A DNA stretch of 64,000 nt from Cellulomonas telluris (GTDB lineage Bacteria; Actinomycetota; Actinomycetes; Actinomycetales; Cellulomonadaceae), in contig NZ_QXFN01000005.1 in the NCBI RefSeq assembly GCF_004886325.1, forward strand, positions 434,001 through 498,000, given 5' to 3'. Positions 36,251 to 45,374 of the stretch are shown here, piece after piece (positions within the stretch are counted from its first letter, which is position 1; each line of letters starts with the position of its first letter). The translations under genes were made by a program, and so were the position numbers. The notes beneath the pieces were generated by a model that saw only the letters and a list, made by a program, of their open reading frames with translations, was not told the origin of the DNA and did no database searches.

Positions 36251-36623
36251 TCGTGCTCGAAACAGCTGGGCAAGGCACCGGTGCGCTCCGGCGGCGGCGC
36301 TTCCCTCGCCGTGGACGGCGGCGAGCCGGAAGTCCAGACGTCGCTCGTGAAGGACTTCGACCGAGAGGGCGAGTTACTGCTTCCGGACCTCCGGGGCACG
36401 CGGGTTCCTGACCGTCGAGGTGCCGTCGACGGCCCGGTGCGCGCCGGCAACCAGACGGTGGAGGCGAGCGCTCGGCTCGGGAACGGCACCGAGGAGACCT
36501 ACGCCGTCCCGGCGGACCGCCTGGTCCCGACAAACGCAGCACGCGCCTTCGCGGGCCAGGAATCCGGCGGCCGTGGTGCCCTACTCGTCGCCGGACCTCG
36601 CGATGTCCACGGGCGCGGCGTGA
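36251..36623 (+). pseudogene. Decayed gene, possibly a second immunity-type protein
   Basis: One frame reads protein-like from SLAVDGGEPEVQTS to GTEETYAVPADRLVPTN and AARAFAG (about 36299-36555), then turns to Gly/Arg noise. A second frame takes over with RNPAAVVPYSSPDLAM and a stop at 36621-36623. This suggests a frameshift near 36550. The VPADRLVPTNAAR part recalls the C-terminal end of Imm1-type proteins, but I cannot confirm this. No start codon or ribosome-binding site is obvious. Confidence 0.35.
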
Positions 36624-36625
36624 GC

Positions 36626-36648
36626 GCGGGTCGTTCGGCGGGCCGTCC
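36626..36648 (+). repeat. Right copy of the 23-bp direct repeat
   Basis: 22/23 identical to 35582-35604 and in the same orientation, 1044 bp apart. It closes the block that contains the immunity gene, 28 bp before the GNAT gene. Confidence 0.6.
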
Positions 36649-36676
36649 GGTCTCGCCCGGGTCACGATGAAGGGCG

Positions 36677-37741
36677 ATGACCGACACCTTTCGCCCCGCC
36701 CCGCCCGACGGTCCGACGCTCGCCCACCTGCCGCCCGGCTGGTCGGCGCGCCGACCCGGCGCGGGCGACGCTCCCGCCCTGCACGCGCTCCTGACGTCGC
36801 ACGAGGCGGCGGTGACGGGGGCGCCGTCGACCCACCGGTCGGCGGTGGACGCCCTCCTCGCCCCCGGCGCGGACGCGCGCCGGCACGTCCTCGCGGTGGA
36901 CGCGGGCGGCCGGGTCCGGGCGTGGGCGTCGGCGTACGACCGGGCCGCCGGGCGCGTCGTCGCCCAGGTGCTCGTCGACCCCGACCTCGACGACGCGACC
37001 GCGGACACGGTGGCCGCCGCGGCGTTCGCCTGGGTGGACGACGCCGCGCGCGCGATCGCCAGGGCGCGCGGCCTGGAGGTCACGCAGGCCGACAGCGGCG
37101 CGTTCCAGGACGACGCGCGGCAGCAGCGGTGGCTCGCGGCGGCGGGCTACCGGCAGGCGCGGTCGTGGCTGCAGATGACCCGGCCGACCGGACCGGAGGA
37201 CGCCGGCGCCGACGCTCCCCCGCCCGCCCGGGTCCGCGTGCGGCGCGTGCGCCGAGGCGAGGACGGCATGCCCGACGGCGCCGACCTGATGGCGGTGCAC
37301 CTCGTGCTCGAGGAGTCGTTCACCGACCACTTCAACTACCACCCGGAGCCGTTCGACGACCTCGTGTCCCGCCTGCGTGCGGACCCGGGCCACCGCTGGG
37401 ACCACTGGTGGCTCGCCGAGTCCGTGGACGCCGACCGCCCGTCGCGGCCCGTCGGCGCGCTCGTGGCCACCGTGTCGCCCGGGCACGACGGTGCGCCGGA
37501 CGGCACGTACGTGGCCTACCTCGGGGTGCTGCGCAGCGCACGCGGCCGTGGTGCGGCCCGCGCGCTGCTGGACGCGGCGGTGGCGGACGCGGCACGGCGC
37601 GGCCGCGGGCACGTCTCCCTCGAGGTCGACGCGGACTCGCCCACGGGCGCGGACCGGCTCTACGAGTCGCTCGGGTTCCGCACGGCCCTGACCACGCAGT
37701 CGTGGCACCGCGACGTCCGGATGGCCGGCGTCGCGGGGTAG
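36677..37741 (+). CDS. Tandem GNAT acetyltransferase
   Basis: 354 aa with two GNAT folds (about 20-165 and 185-345). The C-terminal one has the acetyl-CoA motif LGVLRSARGRGAARALLDAAVADA and the ending SLEVDADSPTGADRLYESLGF, like mycothiol synthase MshD and other double GNATs. The N-terminal copy has a weak acetyl-CoA motif and may be structural. Substrate unknown; MshD itself would be expected to look somewhat different, so I do not assign it. Confidence 0.85.
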   Translation: MTDTFRPAPPDGPTLAHLPPGWSARRPGAGDAPALHALLTSHEAAVTGAPSTHRSAVDALLAPGADARRHVLAVDAGGRVRAWASAYDRAAGRVVAQVLVDPDLDDATADTVAAAAFAWVDDAARAIARARGLEVTQADSGAFQDDARQQRWLAAAGYRQARSWLQMTRPTGPEDAGADAPPPARVRVRRVRRGEDGMPDGADLMAVHLVLEESFTDHFNYHPEPFDDLVSRLRADPGHRWDHWWLAESVDADRPSRPVGALVATVSPGHDGAPDGTYVAYLGVLRSARGRGAARALLDAAVADAARRGRGHVSLEVDADSPTGADRLYESLGFRTALTTQSWHRDVRMAGVAG

Positions 37742-37751
37742 CGCCGCAACC

Positions 37752-38567
37752 TCAGGCGCGGGCGACGACCTCGCCGTGCAGGATCGAGAACCAGGCGTCC
37801 TCCTGCGTGCCCCACGCGTGCCACGCGTCGGCGAGCTGCTCGAGCCCCACCTCGTCGGCGAGCCCGTGCTCGATGGCCTGGGCGGCGAAGTTGGAGCGCA
37901 CGCAGCGGTCGGCCCACAGGTCCGACCACCACACGCGGTCGGTGGGGCCGGCGTAGCACCAGGCGCTCGCGCTGGGCGCGATGCCGGCGGGGTCGAACCC
38001 GGCCTCGCGCACCCAGGAGAGCAGCTTGCGGCCGGCGTCCGCGTCGGCGCGGTTCGCCTGGGTGACCTCGTGGTAGAGGGTCAGCCAGTCGTCGAGCCCC
38101 TCGGACGGCGGGTACCAGGCCATGCCGTCGTAGTCGGCGTCACGCACCGCGACCACGCCGCCCGGCTTCGCGACGCGCCGCATCTCCCGCAGGGCGGCGA
38201 CCGGGTCGGACAGGTGCTGGAGCACCTGGTGGGCGTGCACGACGTCGAACGTGTCGTCGGGGAAGTCGAGCGCGTACGCGTCGCCCACCTGGAACCGGAC
38301 GTTCGGCGTCCCGGCGTCCGCGGCGGCCTTGCCGGCCGCCTCGATCACGGCGGAGGACGTGTCGACGCCGACGACCTCGCCCGGGGCGACGCGTCCCGCC
38401 AGGTCGATGGTCACGGTGCCGGGACCGCAGCCCACGTCGAGCAGGGACTGCCCGGGGGCGAGGTGCGGCAGCAGGTACGCCGCGGAGTTCTCGGCGGTGC
38501 GCCAGCGGTGCGAGCGCAGCACGCTCTCGTGGTGGCCGTGGGTGTAGACGTCGGATCGCGAGGTCAC
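37752..38567 (-). CDS. SAM-dependent methyltransferase (class I)
   Basis: 271 aa. Motif I LLDVGCGPGTVTIDLA, acidic residue in VVGVDTS, motif in FDVVHAHQVLQHLSDPVAALREMRRVAKPGG. Family of UbiE/COQ5-like small-molecule methyltransferases. GTG chosen because a TACAGT box lies 5 nt before it (leaderless) and the longer frame is noise. Confidence 0.88.
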   Translation of the reverse strand: MTSRSDVYTHGHHESVLRSHRWRTAENSAAYLLPHLAPGQSLLDVGCGPGTVTIDLAGRVAPGEVVGVDTSSAVIEAAGKAAADAGTPNVRFQVGDAYALDFPDDTFDVVHAHQVLQHLSDPVAALREMRRVAKPGGVVAVRDADYDGMAWYPPSEGLDDWLTLYHEVTQANRADADAGRKLLSWVREAGFDPAGIAPSASAWCYAGPTDRVWWSDLWADRCVRSNFAAQAIEHGLADEVGLEQLADAWHAWGTQEDAWFSILHGEVVARA

Positions 38568-38572
38568 ACGGC

Positions 38573-38578
38573 ACTGTA
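38573..38578 (-). promoter_or_regulatory. -10 box (TACAGT) of the methyltransferase gene
   Basis: Minus-strand TACAGT, 5 nt before the GTG. Confidence 0.5.
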
Positions 38579-38705
38579 GATCCGCACAGGCGTCCAGTTC
38601 ATCACCCGGTACGTGATCGTCCGCATGCTGGGCGGTGAGGTGGCTCGCACCGGCGCGGCCCGGACCGGGCCTGCTCCGCACCCGCCCGCTGCGGCGGACC
38701 GCGCC

Positions 38706-38711
38706 TAGGCT
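38706..38711 (+). promoter_or_regulatory. -10 box (TAGGCT), leaderless start
   Basis: TAGGCT 7 nt before the GTG at 38719. Confidence 0.5.
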
Positions 38712-38718
38712 GCCCAGG

Positions 38719-39864
38719 GTGCGACGGATCGTGGGGGTGGACACCGCCCGGGGGCTGGCCGTGCTCGGCATGGTCGCCGCGCACGTCGGGCCGGACGACA
38801 CGTGGCGGACGGTCCCGCCGGGCGGCTTCGCCCAGCTCGCCGACGGACGCCCGTCGGCGCTGTTCGTCGTGCTCGCCGGCGTCGGGCTGGCGCTGCTGTC
38901 GGGCGGGGACCGCCCCGTCACCGGGACGCGGCTCGTGCAGGCCCGGCTGCGGATCCTCGTGCGGGCCGCGCTGCTCGTCGTCCTCGGCGCGGCGCTCGTG
39001 CAGCTCGGCACGCCGGTCGTCGTCATCCTCGTCGTCTACGGCGGCATGTTCGCCGCCGGGACGCTCGCCCTGCGCTGGCCGCGCCCGGTGCTGGTCGCGG
39101 CGTCCGCCGCGGTGGCGCTGCTCGGCCCGCTCCTGCTGCCGCTCGGCGACGGCGCGGCGATCGTCTCGGAGCGGCCCGTCGACCCGCTGACCGTGCTCCT
39201 CGGGCACTACTACCCCGCGGTCGTCTGGATGTCGTACGTCCTCACGGGGCTGGCCGTCGGGCGCAGCGACCTGCGCTCCGGCCGGGTGCACGCGTGGCTC
39301 GCCGGCGTCGGCGCCGCGCTGGTCCTCGCGGGGCACGGCGGCAGCGCGGCGCTCACCGCGGCGCTCGGCCGCACGAGCGAGCTCACCACGTCGGAGCCGC
39401 ACTCGTCGTCGCTGTTCGAGGTGGCGGGCAACACCGGCGTCACCCTGCTCGTCCTCGCGGCGTGCCTCGCCGTCGGCGTGCGGTGGCCCCGGGCGCTGGC
39501 ACCGGTGACCGCCACCGGCGCGCTCGCGCTCACCGCCTACACCGGTCACCTGCTGGTCATCGCGGCGCTGGGCACCGACGTCGTGTGGGCGCCCACCACC
39601 GCCACCTGGCTGTGGTTCACGGTGGTGGTCGTGGCCCTGTGCTGGGCGTGGCGCGCCTGGGTCGGGCGCGGCCCGCTCGAGTGGGTCCTGCACGCCGTGT
39701 CGACGCGAGCCGCCGACGTCGCTCCGGACCGGCTCCCGCCGCGGGCGGACGACGACGGCGCCGCGCTGGGGACGGGCGGCCTGCCGGGTCCCGCCGACGA
39801 GGCGGCGCCGCGTCAGGGCCAGACGAGCGACCGCGTCCAGGAGCCGTCGCCCGAGCGCCGGTAG
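38719..39864 (+). CDS. Multi-pass membrane protein (DUF418/DUF1624 acyltransferase-like)
   Basis: 381 aa, about ten helices. It begins RRIVGVDTARGLAVLGMVAAHVG, the signature of heparan-alpha-glucosaminide-N-acetyltransferase-like proteins, and contains a C-terminal ALTAYTGHLLVIAAL typical of DUF418. Role unknown. Its last 52 bp overlap the convergent pdxH, so the two 3' ends share sequence. Confidence 0.82.
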   Translation: MRRIVGVDTARGLAVLGMVAAHVGPDDTWRTVPPGGFAQLADGRPSALFVVLAGVGLALLSGGDRPVTGTRLVQARLRILVRAALLVVLGAALVQLGTPVVVILVVYGGMFAAGTLALRWPRPVLVAASAAVALLGPLLLPLGDGAAIVSERPVDPLTVLLGHYYPAVVWMSYVLTGLAVGRSDLRSGRVHAWLAGVGAALVLAGHGGSAALTAALGRTSELTTSEPHSSSLFEVAGNTGVTLLVLAACLAVGVRWPRALAPVTATGALALTAYTGHLLVIAALGTDVVWAPTTATWLWFTVVVVALCWAWRAWVGRGPLEWVLHAVSTRAADVAPDRLPPRADDDGAALGTGGLPGPADEAAPRQGQTSDRVQEPSPERR

Positions 39865-40460
39865 ACCAGGCGCACATGGGCACGGTCGGGGCTGCCCTGC
39901 CAGAACTCGACCGCGTCGGGCACCACGAGCCACGCCTGCCACGCGGGCAGCACGAGTCCGGGCTCGGCGTCGACGCGGGCGCGCGCCGCCGTCATCGCGC
40001 CCCGCAGCTCGTCGACCGAGCCCAGCGGCTCCCCCGGGCGCACCGCGAGCGCGGCGGCACGCGACGCCGGCGAGCGCGCGAGGTAGTCGGCCGCGGACGC
40101 CTCCGCGCCCAGGTACCGGGCGGCCCCCGTGACGCGGACCTGCCGGACGACCGGCTGCCACCAGAACGTCAGGGCCGCCTGCGGGTTCGCCGCCAGGTCG
40201 GCGGCCTTGCCGCTGCGGGCGTCGGTCGCGAACGCGAAGCCGTCGGGGCCGACGTCCTTGAGCACGAGCACGCGCGCGGAGGGCCGGCCGCCCGGCGCGG
40301 CGGTCGCGAGCGTCACCGCGTGCGGCTCGGCGACGCCGGCGTCGAGCGCGGCCCGGAACCAGTCCTCGAACAGCGCGAGGGGATCGTCGGGCGCGGCGTG
40401 CGGGTCGAACGGCAGGACGGTGCCGGACAGGGCGGGCAGGGACCGCAGCAGCTCGCGCAC
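39813..40460 (-). CDS. pdxH: Pyridoxamine 5'-phosphate oxidase
   Basis: 215 aa. Makes pyridoxal phosphate from PNP/PMP with FMN. Seen: PSARVLVLKDVGPDGFAFATDARSGKAADLAANPQAALTFWW (FMN-binding half), VRQVRVTGAARYL, and the C-terminal EFWQGSPDRAHVRLVYRR, with the conserved Arg-x-His for PLP. The end lacks the usual RLAP and has SLVWP instead. It lies convergent with and overlaps the preceding gene. Confidence 0.88.
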   Translation of the reverse strand: MRELLRSLPALSGTVLPFDPHAAPDDPLALFEDWFRAALDAGVAEPHAVTLATAAPGGRPSARVLVLKDVGPDGFAFATDARSGKAADLAANPQAALTFWWQPVVRQVRVTGAARYLGAEASAADYLARSPASRAAALAVRPGEPLGSVDELRGAMTAARARVDAEPGLVLPAWQAWLVVPDAVEFWQGSPDRAHVRLVYRRSGDGSWTRSLVWP

Positions 40461-40538
40461 GCGCCCACCCTGCCGCGCACACCGGCCGCACGCCATCCCC
40501 GGGCGACCCGGCCCGGCCGTGCCCCCGCACGCGCGACC

Positions 40539-40544
40539 TACCCT
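40539..40544 (+). promoter_or_regulatory. -10 box (TACCCT), leaderless start
   Basis: TACCCT 6 nt before the ATG at 40551. Confidence 0.5.
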
Positions 40545-40550
40545 GGTGCG

Positions 40551-41459
40551 ATGAGCACGACGACCCCGGCGACCGCACCCGCGGACGTCGTCGTGCTGCC
40601 CCCGGACGCGTGGCGCGCGGCGGTGGCGGCGCACGCGGACCGCGCGGACGCCATGACGGCCGGTCACCGCGAGCGCCGCTCCCGGCACGAGCGGCACGCG
40701 ATCGAGGACTTCCTCTACGAGTACTACCCGACGCGCCCGGCGCAGCTGCGGCGCTGGCACCCGGGCGCCGGGGTCGCCCTCGCCGTGGACGCCGACGGGC
40801 CGGCCCCGCAGGCCGCCTGGCGCTGGTACCGCACCGGCGACGACGGCACGGTGACCCTCGACGTGCCCACGTTCCTGGCGGACCGCGGCGACGCGGTGCG
40901 CTTCGTCGCCGGCCTCGTCGGCGCGACCGCGGCCCGTCCGGCGGCGACGGGCTGCTTCGGGCTGCACGAGTGGGCGATGGTCTACCGCGAGCGCGACGAC
41001 GAGCACCGGCACCCGCTCCCCCTGCGCCTGGGCCGCGACGGCACGGACGCCGTCGTCGAGCGGCACCGGATCCGCTGCACGCACGTCGACGCGTTCCGGT
41101 TCTTCACACCGGAGGCCGCCCCGCGCAACACGCTCCAGCCGACGCGGGCGACGCAGGTGGCGATGGAGCAGCCGGGCTGCCTGCACGCCAACATGGACGT
41201 CTACAAGTGGTGCCTGAAGCTCGGGCCGGCGGTGCCGGGCGACCTGCTGCTCGACGCCTTCGACCTCGCGCGCGACATCCGGCTGGTGGACATGCGGGCG
41301 TCCCCGTACGACGTCCGCCCGTACGGCCTGGAGCCCATCGCGATCGAGACCGCGGACGGCAAGGCGGACTACGTGCGCCGGCAGCGGGAGTTCGCGGTGC
41401 GGGCGAACGCCCTGCGGGCCCGCCTGCTGGACGTCTGCGCCGCGCTCGTCGCGCCCTGA
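40551..41459 (+). CDS. Conserved actinobacterial protein, often labelled 3-methyladenine DNA glycosylase
   Basis: 302 aa. The sequence starts ...HAIEDFLYEYYPTRPAQLRRWHPGAGVAL and has conserved His/Cys-rich parts (ATGCFGLHEWAMVYRE, HRIRCTHVDAFRFFTPEA, QPGCLHANMDVYKWCLKLGP). As I recall, family members are annotated as 3-methyladenine glycosylase by transfer, but I see no HhH-GPD or alkylpurine-glycosylase motif, so function is open. Leaderless start. Confidence 0.75.
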   Translation: MSTTTPATAPADVVVLPPDAWRAAVAAHADRADAMTAGHRERRSRHERHAIEDFLYEYYPTRPAQLRRWHPGAGVALAVDADGPAPQAAWRWYRTGDDGTVTLDVPTFLADRGDAVRFVAGLVGATAARPAATGCFGLHEWAMVYRERDDEHRHPLPLRLGRDGTDAVVERHRIRCTHVDAFRFFTPEAAPRNTLQPTRATQVAMEQPGCLHANMDVYKWCLKLGPAVPGDLLLDAFDLARDIRLVDMRASPYDVRPYGLEPIAIETADGKADYVRRQREFAVRANALRARLLDVCAALVAP

Positions 41460-41472
41460 GCGGCCGCGCGCC

Positions 41473-42225
41473 TCACACCCGCGCCCCGCGCCAGCCGAGG
41501 TGGGCGAACCACGCCGCGCACGCGTCGGTCCAGGCCGCCACGTGCGGCTCCTCGCCCGCCAGCCCGAGGCCGTGGCGTCCGGACGGGTACACGTGCAGCT
41601 CGGCGGGCACGCCGGCGCCCCACAGGGCCTGCGCGTACCGCACCGCGTTCGAGACCGGCACGGTCGCGTCGTCCGCGGTGTGCCACACGAACGCCGGCGG
41701 GGTCGCGGACGTCACGCGCAGCTCGGCGGACAGGGCGGCGCGGTCGTCGTCGCCGGCCTCCGGGCCGAGCAGCGCCGCGACCGAGCCCTCGTGCGCGTCC
41801 GCGCGGAACGAGACGACCGGGTAGCAGAGCACGGTGGCGTCGGGGCGGGCGGCGTCGTCGACGACCGTCGACAGGGTGGCGGCCAGGTGCCCCCCGGCGG
41901 AGAAGCCGAGCACGGCGACGCGCGCGGGGTCGACGTCGAGACCCGTGCCGCCGGCGCGCACCCAGCGCACCGCGGCCGCCGCGGCGTCGAGCGGCGCGGG
42001 GTGCACCGGCGTGGTGGATCCCTCGGGCGCGACCGGGTAGCGCAGCACGACCGCGTGCATGCCGAGCCCCGCGAGCCAGTGCGCGACGGGCTCCGCCTCG
42101 TGGTCGGCCGTCCGGCGGTACCCGCCGCCGGGCAGCACCAGCACGAGCGGGCGGGGGCCGGCCGCGTCGGCCGGGACGACCGTGACCCGTCCCTCGAGCG
42201 CCGGCGGGAGGTCGGCGTCGCTCAC
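41473..42225 (-). CDS. Alpha/beta hydrolase (BD-FAE/esterase-lipase type)
   Basis: 250 aa. Oxyanion region [23 protein letters not shown], nucleophile Ser in [13 protein letters not shown] (about residue 117), a likely catalytic Asp in [15 protein letters not shown] and His in [11 protein letters not shown]. Resembles acetyl-xylan-esterase-like or isoprenylcysteine-esterase-like lipases. GTG start overlaps the rnhA stop by 4 nt, so they are one transcript. Confidence 0.88.
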   Translation of the reverse strand: MSDADLPPALEGRVTVVPADAAGPRPLVLVLPGGGYRRTADHEAEPVAHWLAGLGMHAVVLRYPVAPEGSTTPVHPAPLDAAAAAVRWVRAGGTGLDVDPARVAVLGFSAGGHLAATLSTVVDDAARPDATVLCYPVVSFRADAHEGSVAALLGPEAGDDDRAALSAELRVTSATPPAFVWHTADDATVPVSNAVRYAQALWGAGVPAELHVYPSGRHGLGLAGEEPHVAAWTDACAAWFAHLGWRGARV

Positions 42226-42698
42226 AGCGTCCCGGCGCGCACGGCCGCGACGCCCTTGTTCGCGAGCGCGTCGGCGCGCTCGTTGCCCGGGTCGCCGGCG
42301 TGGCCCTTCACCCAGACCCACGTGACGTGGTGCCGCGCGACCTCGGCGTCGAGCGCCTGCCACAGCTCCTTGTTCTTCACGGGCTTCTTGTCCCCGGTGA
42401 GCCAGCCGTTGCGCTTCCAGCCGTGCATCCACTTCGTCAGGCCGTTCATCACGTACGTGGAGTCGACGTGCAGGCGCACGACCGACGGGCCCTTGAGCGC
42501 ACGCAGGCCCTCGATGACGGCGGTCAGCTCCATGCGGTTGTTCGTGGTGACCTCCTCCCCGCCGAACAGCTCGCGCTCGTGCGTGCCCGAGCGCATCCAC
42601 GCGCCCCAGCCGCCGACGCCGGGGTTGCCCTTGCAGGCGCCGTCGGTCCACATCTCGACGCGGGGCAGGTCGTCACCGGGCAGCAGGTCGTCGCTCAC
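42222..42698 (-). CDS. rnhA: Ribonuclease HI
   Basis: 158 aa. Degrades RNA in RNA-DNA hybrids. Catalytic residues visible: Asp in [17 protein letters not shown], Glu in [15 protein letters not shown], Asp in [15 protein letters not shown], and the fourth Asp in [11 protein letters not shown] at 42698 is preceded by TACGGT 7 nt upstream (leaderless). Confidence 0.94.
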   Translation of the reverse strand: MSDDLLPGDDLPRVEMWTDGACKGNPGVGGWGAWMRSGTHERELFGGEEVTTNNRMELTAVIEGLRALKGPSVVRLHVDSTYVMNGLTKWMHGWKRNGWLTGDKKPVKNKELWQALDAEVARHHVTWVWVKGHAGDPGNERADALANKGVAAVRAGTL

Positions 42699-42705
42699 GC
42701 CGGAC

Positions 42706-42711
42706 ACCGTA
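42706..42711 (-). promoter_or_regulatory. -10 box (TACGGT) of leaderless rnhA
   Basis: Minus-strand TACGGT ends 7 nt before the GTG. Confidence 0.55.
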
Positions 42712-42729
42712 CGGGGTGCGCGCGGCCGG

Positions 42730-44430
42730 TCACGCCGGCGTCGCGAGGACGGTCTCGCGCACGACCCGGCGCAGCACCTTGCCGACCTGGGAGCGCGGCA
42801 GGTCGGGCAGCACGACGACCCGCCGCGGCAGCGCGTACCGCGCGAGGCGCGTCTCGCACCAGGCGCGGACGGCGGCGAGGTCGACGCCGGTGGCGCCCTC
42901 GTCGAGCACGACGGCGGCGACGACGCTCTCCCCCAGGTCGCCCGCCGGCACACCGACGACCGCGACGTCACGCACGCCCGGCATGCCGCGCAGGTGGTCC
43001 TCGACCTGCGACGGGTACACCTTGAACCCGCCGCTGATGATCATCTCCTTGATGCGGTCGACCAGGACGACGAAGCCGTCCTCCTCGACCTGCACGACGT
43101 CGCCGGTGCGCAGCCACCCGCCGGGCAGGAGCTGCTCGGCGGTCTCCTCCGGCCGGTTCCAGTACCCGGCGAAGACCTGGGGGCCCGAGATCAGCAGCTC
43201 GCCGCGCTCTCCGGGTGCGACCTCGCGGGTCGGGTCCTCCTGGTCCACCACGCGCACGTAGGTCGACGGGAACGGCAGGCCCAGCGCGCCGGGGCGACGG
43301 TCGGCCGTCATGGGGTTGCCGAGCGCGACCGGCGACGTCTCCGTCATGCCGTAGCCCTCGATGACGAGGCCCCCCGTCACGCGCTCCCAGCGCTCGGCCG
43401 TCGCGCGGGGCAGGGCCATCGCGCCGCTGATCGCGTAGCGGAAGGACGACAGGTCCGCACCGCTCTCCTCCGCGGCCGCGGCGAGCCGGTCGAGCATGGG
43501 CGGGACGGCCGGCAGGAACGTGCCCGGGCGGCGCTTCTGCGCGGCCAGCACGCGTGCCGGGTCGAAGCTCGGCAGCACGACGAGCGTCGCCGCGATCCGC
43601 GTCGCGTACGTCAGGCAGAGCGTGAGGCCGAACGCGTGGAAGAACGGCAGGACCGCGTAGACGACCTCCGTGCCCGGCACGGCCTGCGTCCACGCCTGCC
43701 CCTGGAGGGCGTTCGCGAGCAGGTTGCGGTGCGTGAGGACGGCCCCCTTGGGCGTGCCCGTGGTCCCGCCCGTGTACTGCAGGAGCGCGACGTCGCCCGC
43801 GGCGGGGCCGGGGACCGACGCGTCCAGCGGACGGGCCGCCGCGACGAGCCGGTGCCAGTGCGGCACCCCGGCGGGCACGGGGCCGCGCATGGCGGCGCGG
43901 GTGCGGCGGGCGGTCGGGACGGGCAGGCGCAGCGCGAACCGGGCGAGCGGCGGCAGGTCGGCGCTGAGGTCGACCGCGACGACGTGCCGGACCTGGGTCC
44001 GGTCCTGCGCCTCCAGGACGCGCGGGACCGCCTGCTCCCAGACGACCGCGACGGTGGCGCCGCTGTCGGCGAGCTGGTGGGCGAGCTCGTCGGCGGAGTA
44101 GGTGGGGTTGTGCTCGACGACCACCGCGCCGAGGCGCAGCGCCGACCAGAACGCGACGAGGTGCGTCGTGCAGTTGGGCAGCACGAGCGCGACCCGGTCG
44201 CCGGGGCCGACGCCGAGGTCGCGCAGCACCGCGGCGCCGCGCGTCACGAGGTCGGCGACCTGCGACCACGTCGTGGTCCTGCCGAGGAAGTCGACGGCGA
44301 CGCGGTCGGGGTGCTCGCGTGCCGTGCGCTCGAGCGTGGCGGTGAGGGGCTCGTCGGGGACGTCGACGTCCCGCGGGACGCCGGCCGGCCAGGCGGTGGG
44401 GAGGGGCGCGTCCGGGGTGCTGCTGCTCAC
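42730..44430 (-). CDS. Long-chain acyl-CoA synthetase (AMP-forming)
   Basis: 566 aa ANL-superfamily ligase. Activates a carboxylic acid with ATP and CoA. Motifs: P-loop [21 protein letters not shown] (about 210-230), [48 protein letters not shown], and the C-terminal catalytic Lys in SQVGKVLRR. FadD-like by length and motif spacing. GTG at 44430 chosen. A palindromic operator-like site sits over its promoter. Confidence 0.9.
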   Translation of the reverse strand: MSSSTPDAPLPTAWPAGVPRDVDVPDEPLTATLERTAREHPDRVAVDFLGRTTTWSQVADLVTRGAAVLRDLGVGPGDRVALVLPNCTTHLVAFWSALRLGAVVVEHNPTYSADELAHQLADSGATVAVVWEQAVPRVLEAQDRTQVRHVVAVDLSADLPPLARFALRLPVPTARRTRAAMRGPVPAGVPHWHRLVAAARPLDASVPGPAAGDVALLQYTGGTTGTPKGAVLTHRNLLANALQGQAWTQAVPGTEVVYAVLPFFHAFGLTLCLTYATRIAATLVVLPSFDPARVLAAQKRRPGTFLPAVPPMLDRLAAAAEESGADLSSFRYAISGAMALPRATAERWERVTGGLVIEGYGMTETSPVALGNPMTADRRPGALGLPFPSTYVRVVDQEDPTREVAPGERGELLISGPQVFAGYWNRPEETAEQLLPGGWLRTGDVVQVEEDGFVVLVDRIKEMIISGGFKVYPSQVEDHLRGMPGVRDVAVVGVPAGDLGESVVAAVVLDEGATGVDLAAVRAWCETRLARYALPRRVVVLPDLPRSQVGKVLRRVVRETVLATPA

Positions 44431-44442
44431 GGGCCCACGGTA

Positions 44443-44460
44443 ACTTACGGCACCGTAGGT
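44443..44460. promoter_or_regulatory. 18-bp palindrome ACTTACGG-CA-CCGTAGGT
   Basis: Arms ACTTACGG and CCGTAGGT match on 7 of 8 pairs around CA. It lies in the gap between the divergent acyl-CoA synthetase and APH genes, 13 bp from the acyl-CoA synthetase GTG, and touches a possible TTACCG -10 box. Size and shape fit a TetR-type operator. Confidence 0.45.
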
Positions 44461-44509
44461 TTCTCGCCGGGCGCGGCGCCGCCAGGGCCGGGCGTGGGAG
44501 GATCGTCCG

Positions 44510-45322
44510 GTGCCCGACCCCGCGACGTACGTCCCCGCCGCCCAGGTGCCGGCAGGCCCCGTCGCCGTCCCGGCGGCCGTCGCCCGGCTCGCCGGCGGCG
44601 CGCCGCTCACACCCGTGTGGGTCAACGAGCTCGGCGGCCTGACCTTCCGCGTCGGCGGCGACCGCTACGCCAAGTGGGTCGCGGCCGGCACCCCGGAGAT
44701 CGACCTCACCGCGGAGGCGGCCCGCCTCACGTGGGCGGCACCGTTCACCACCGTCCCCCGCGTGCTCGACCAGGGCGCGGACGACGAGGGCGCGTGGCTC
44801 GTCACCGCCGCGATCGACGGCCGCAGCGCCGTCGACCCGCTGTGGCTCGCGCGGCCCGCGGAGGCGGCGACCGCCATCGGGCGGGGGCTGCGAGCGCTGC
44901 ACGACGCGCTGCCGGTCGGCGAGTGCCCGTTCGCCTGGTCGGCGCACGACCGCCTCACCCGCGCGCTGCAGAACCTCGACGCCGGTGACACCCCCGCCGC
45001 CTGGTCGCCCGAGCACCGCGGCATGAGCGCCGCGGAGGCCCGCTACCGCCTCACCGACACGCCGGACCCCGACCTGCTCGTCGTCTGCCACGGCGACGCC
45101 TGCGCGCCCAACACGCTGCTCGCCGACGACGGCGCGGTCGCCGGCCACGTCGACCTGGGCCGGCTGGGCGTCGCCGACCGCTGGGCGGACCTCGCGGTCG
45201 CCGCCTGGAGCATCGACTGGAACCACGGGCCGGGGTACGACCGGCACGTCTACGACGGCTACGGGATCGAGCCCGACCCCGACCGCATCGCCTACTACCG
45301 ACTCCTCTGGGACGCCTCGTGA
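44510..45322 (+). CDS. Aminoglycoside phosphotransferase-like kinase (APH(3') family)
   Basis: 270 aa. N-lobe Lys in RYAKWVAAG, catalytic loop VCHGDACAPNTLL (HGDxxxxN), and metal Asp in GHVDLGRLGVADRWADLA. The order and spacing match APH(3')-type kinases, so it could phosphorylate aminoglycosides or a related small molecule. Chromosomal context, with no mobile element, suggests an intrinsic gene. GTG start at 44510. Confidence 0.85.
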   Translation: MPDPATYVPAAQVPAGPVAVPAAVARLAGGAPLTPVWVNELGGLTFRVGGDRYAKWVAAGTPEIDLTAEAARLTWAAPFTTVPRVLDQGADDEGAWLVTAAIDGRSAVDPLWLARPAEAATAIGRGLRALHDALPVGECPFAWSAHDRLTRALQNLDAGDTPAAWSPEHRGMSAAEARYRLTDTPDPDLLVVCHGDACAPNTLLADDGAVAGHVDLGRLGVADRWADLAVAAWSIDWNHGPGYDRHVYDGYGIEPDPDRIAYYRLLWDAS

Positions 45323-45374
45323 CCTCCCCCCACGCGATCGCTCGCCACGTTCACGATCCCGCGGGGACCCCGGC

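Noticed and set aside
36123-36665. Minus-strand frame in the immunity block as a possible gene
   Set aside because: Arg/Pro/Ser-rich, no motif, overlaps the immunity gene antisense.
44510-45322. Acquired antibiotic-resistance island around the APH-type gene
   Set aside because: No mobile element, repeat or composition change nearby; it looks like a normal chromosomal kinase gene.
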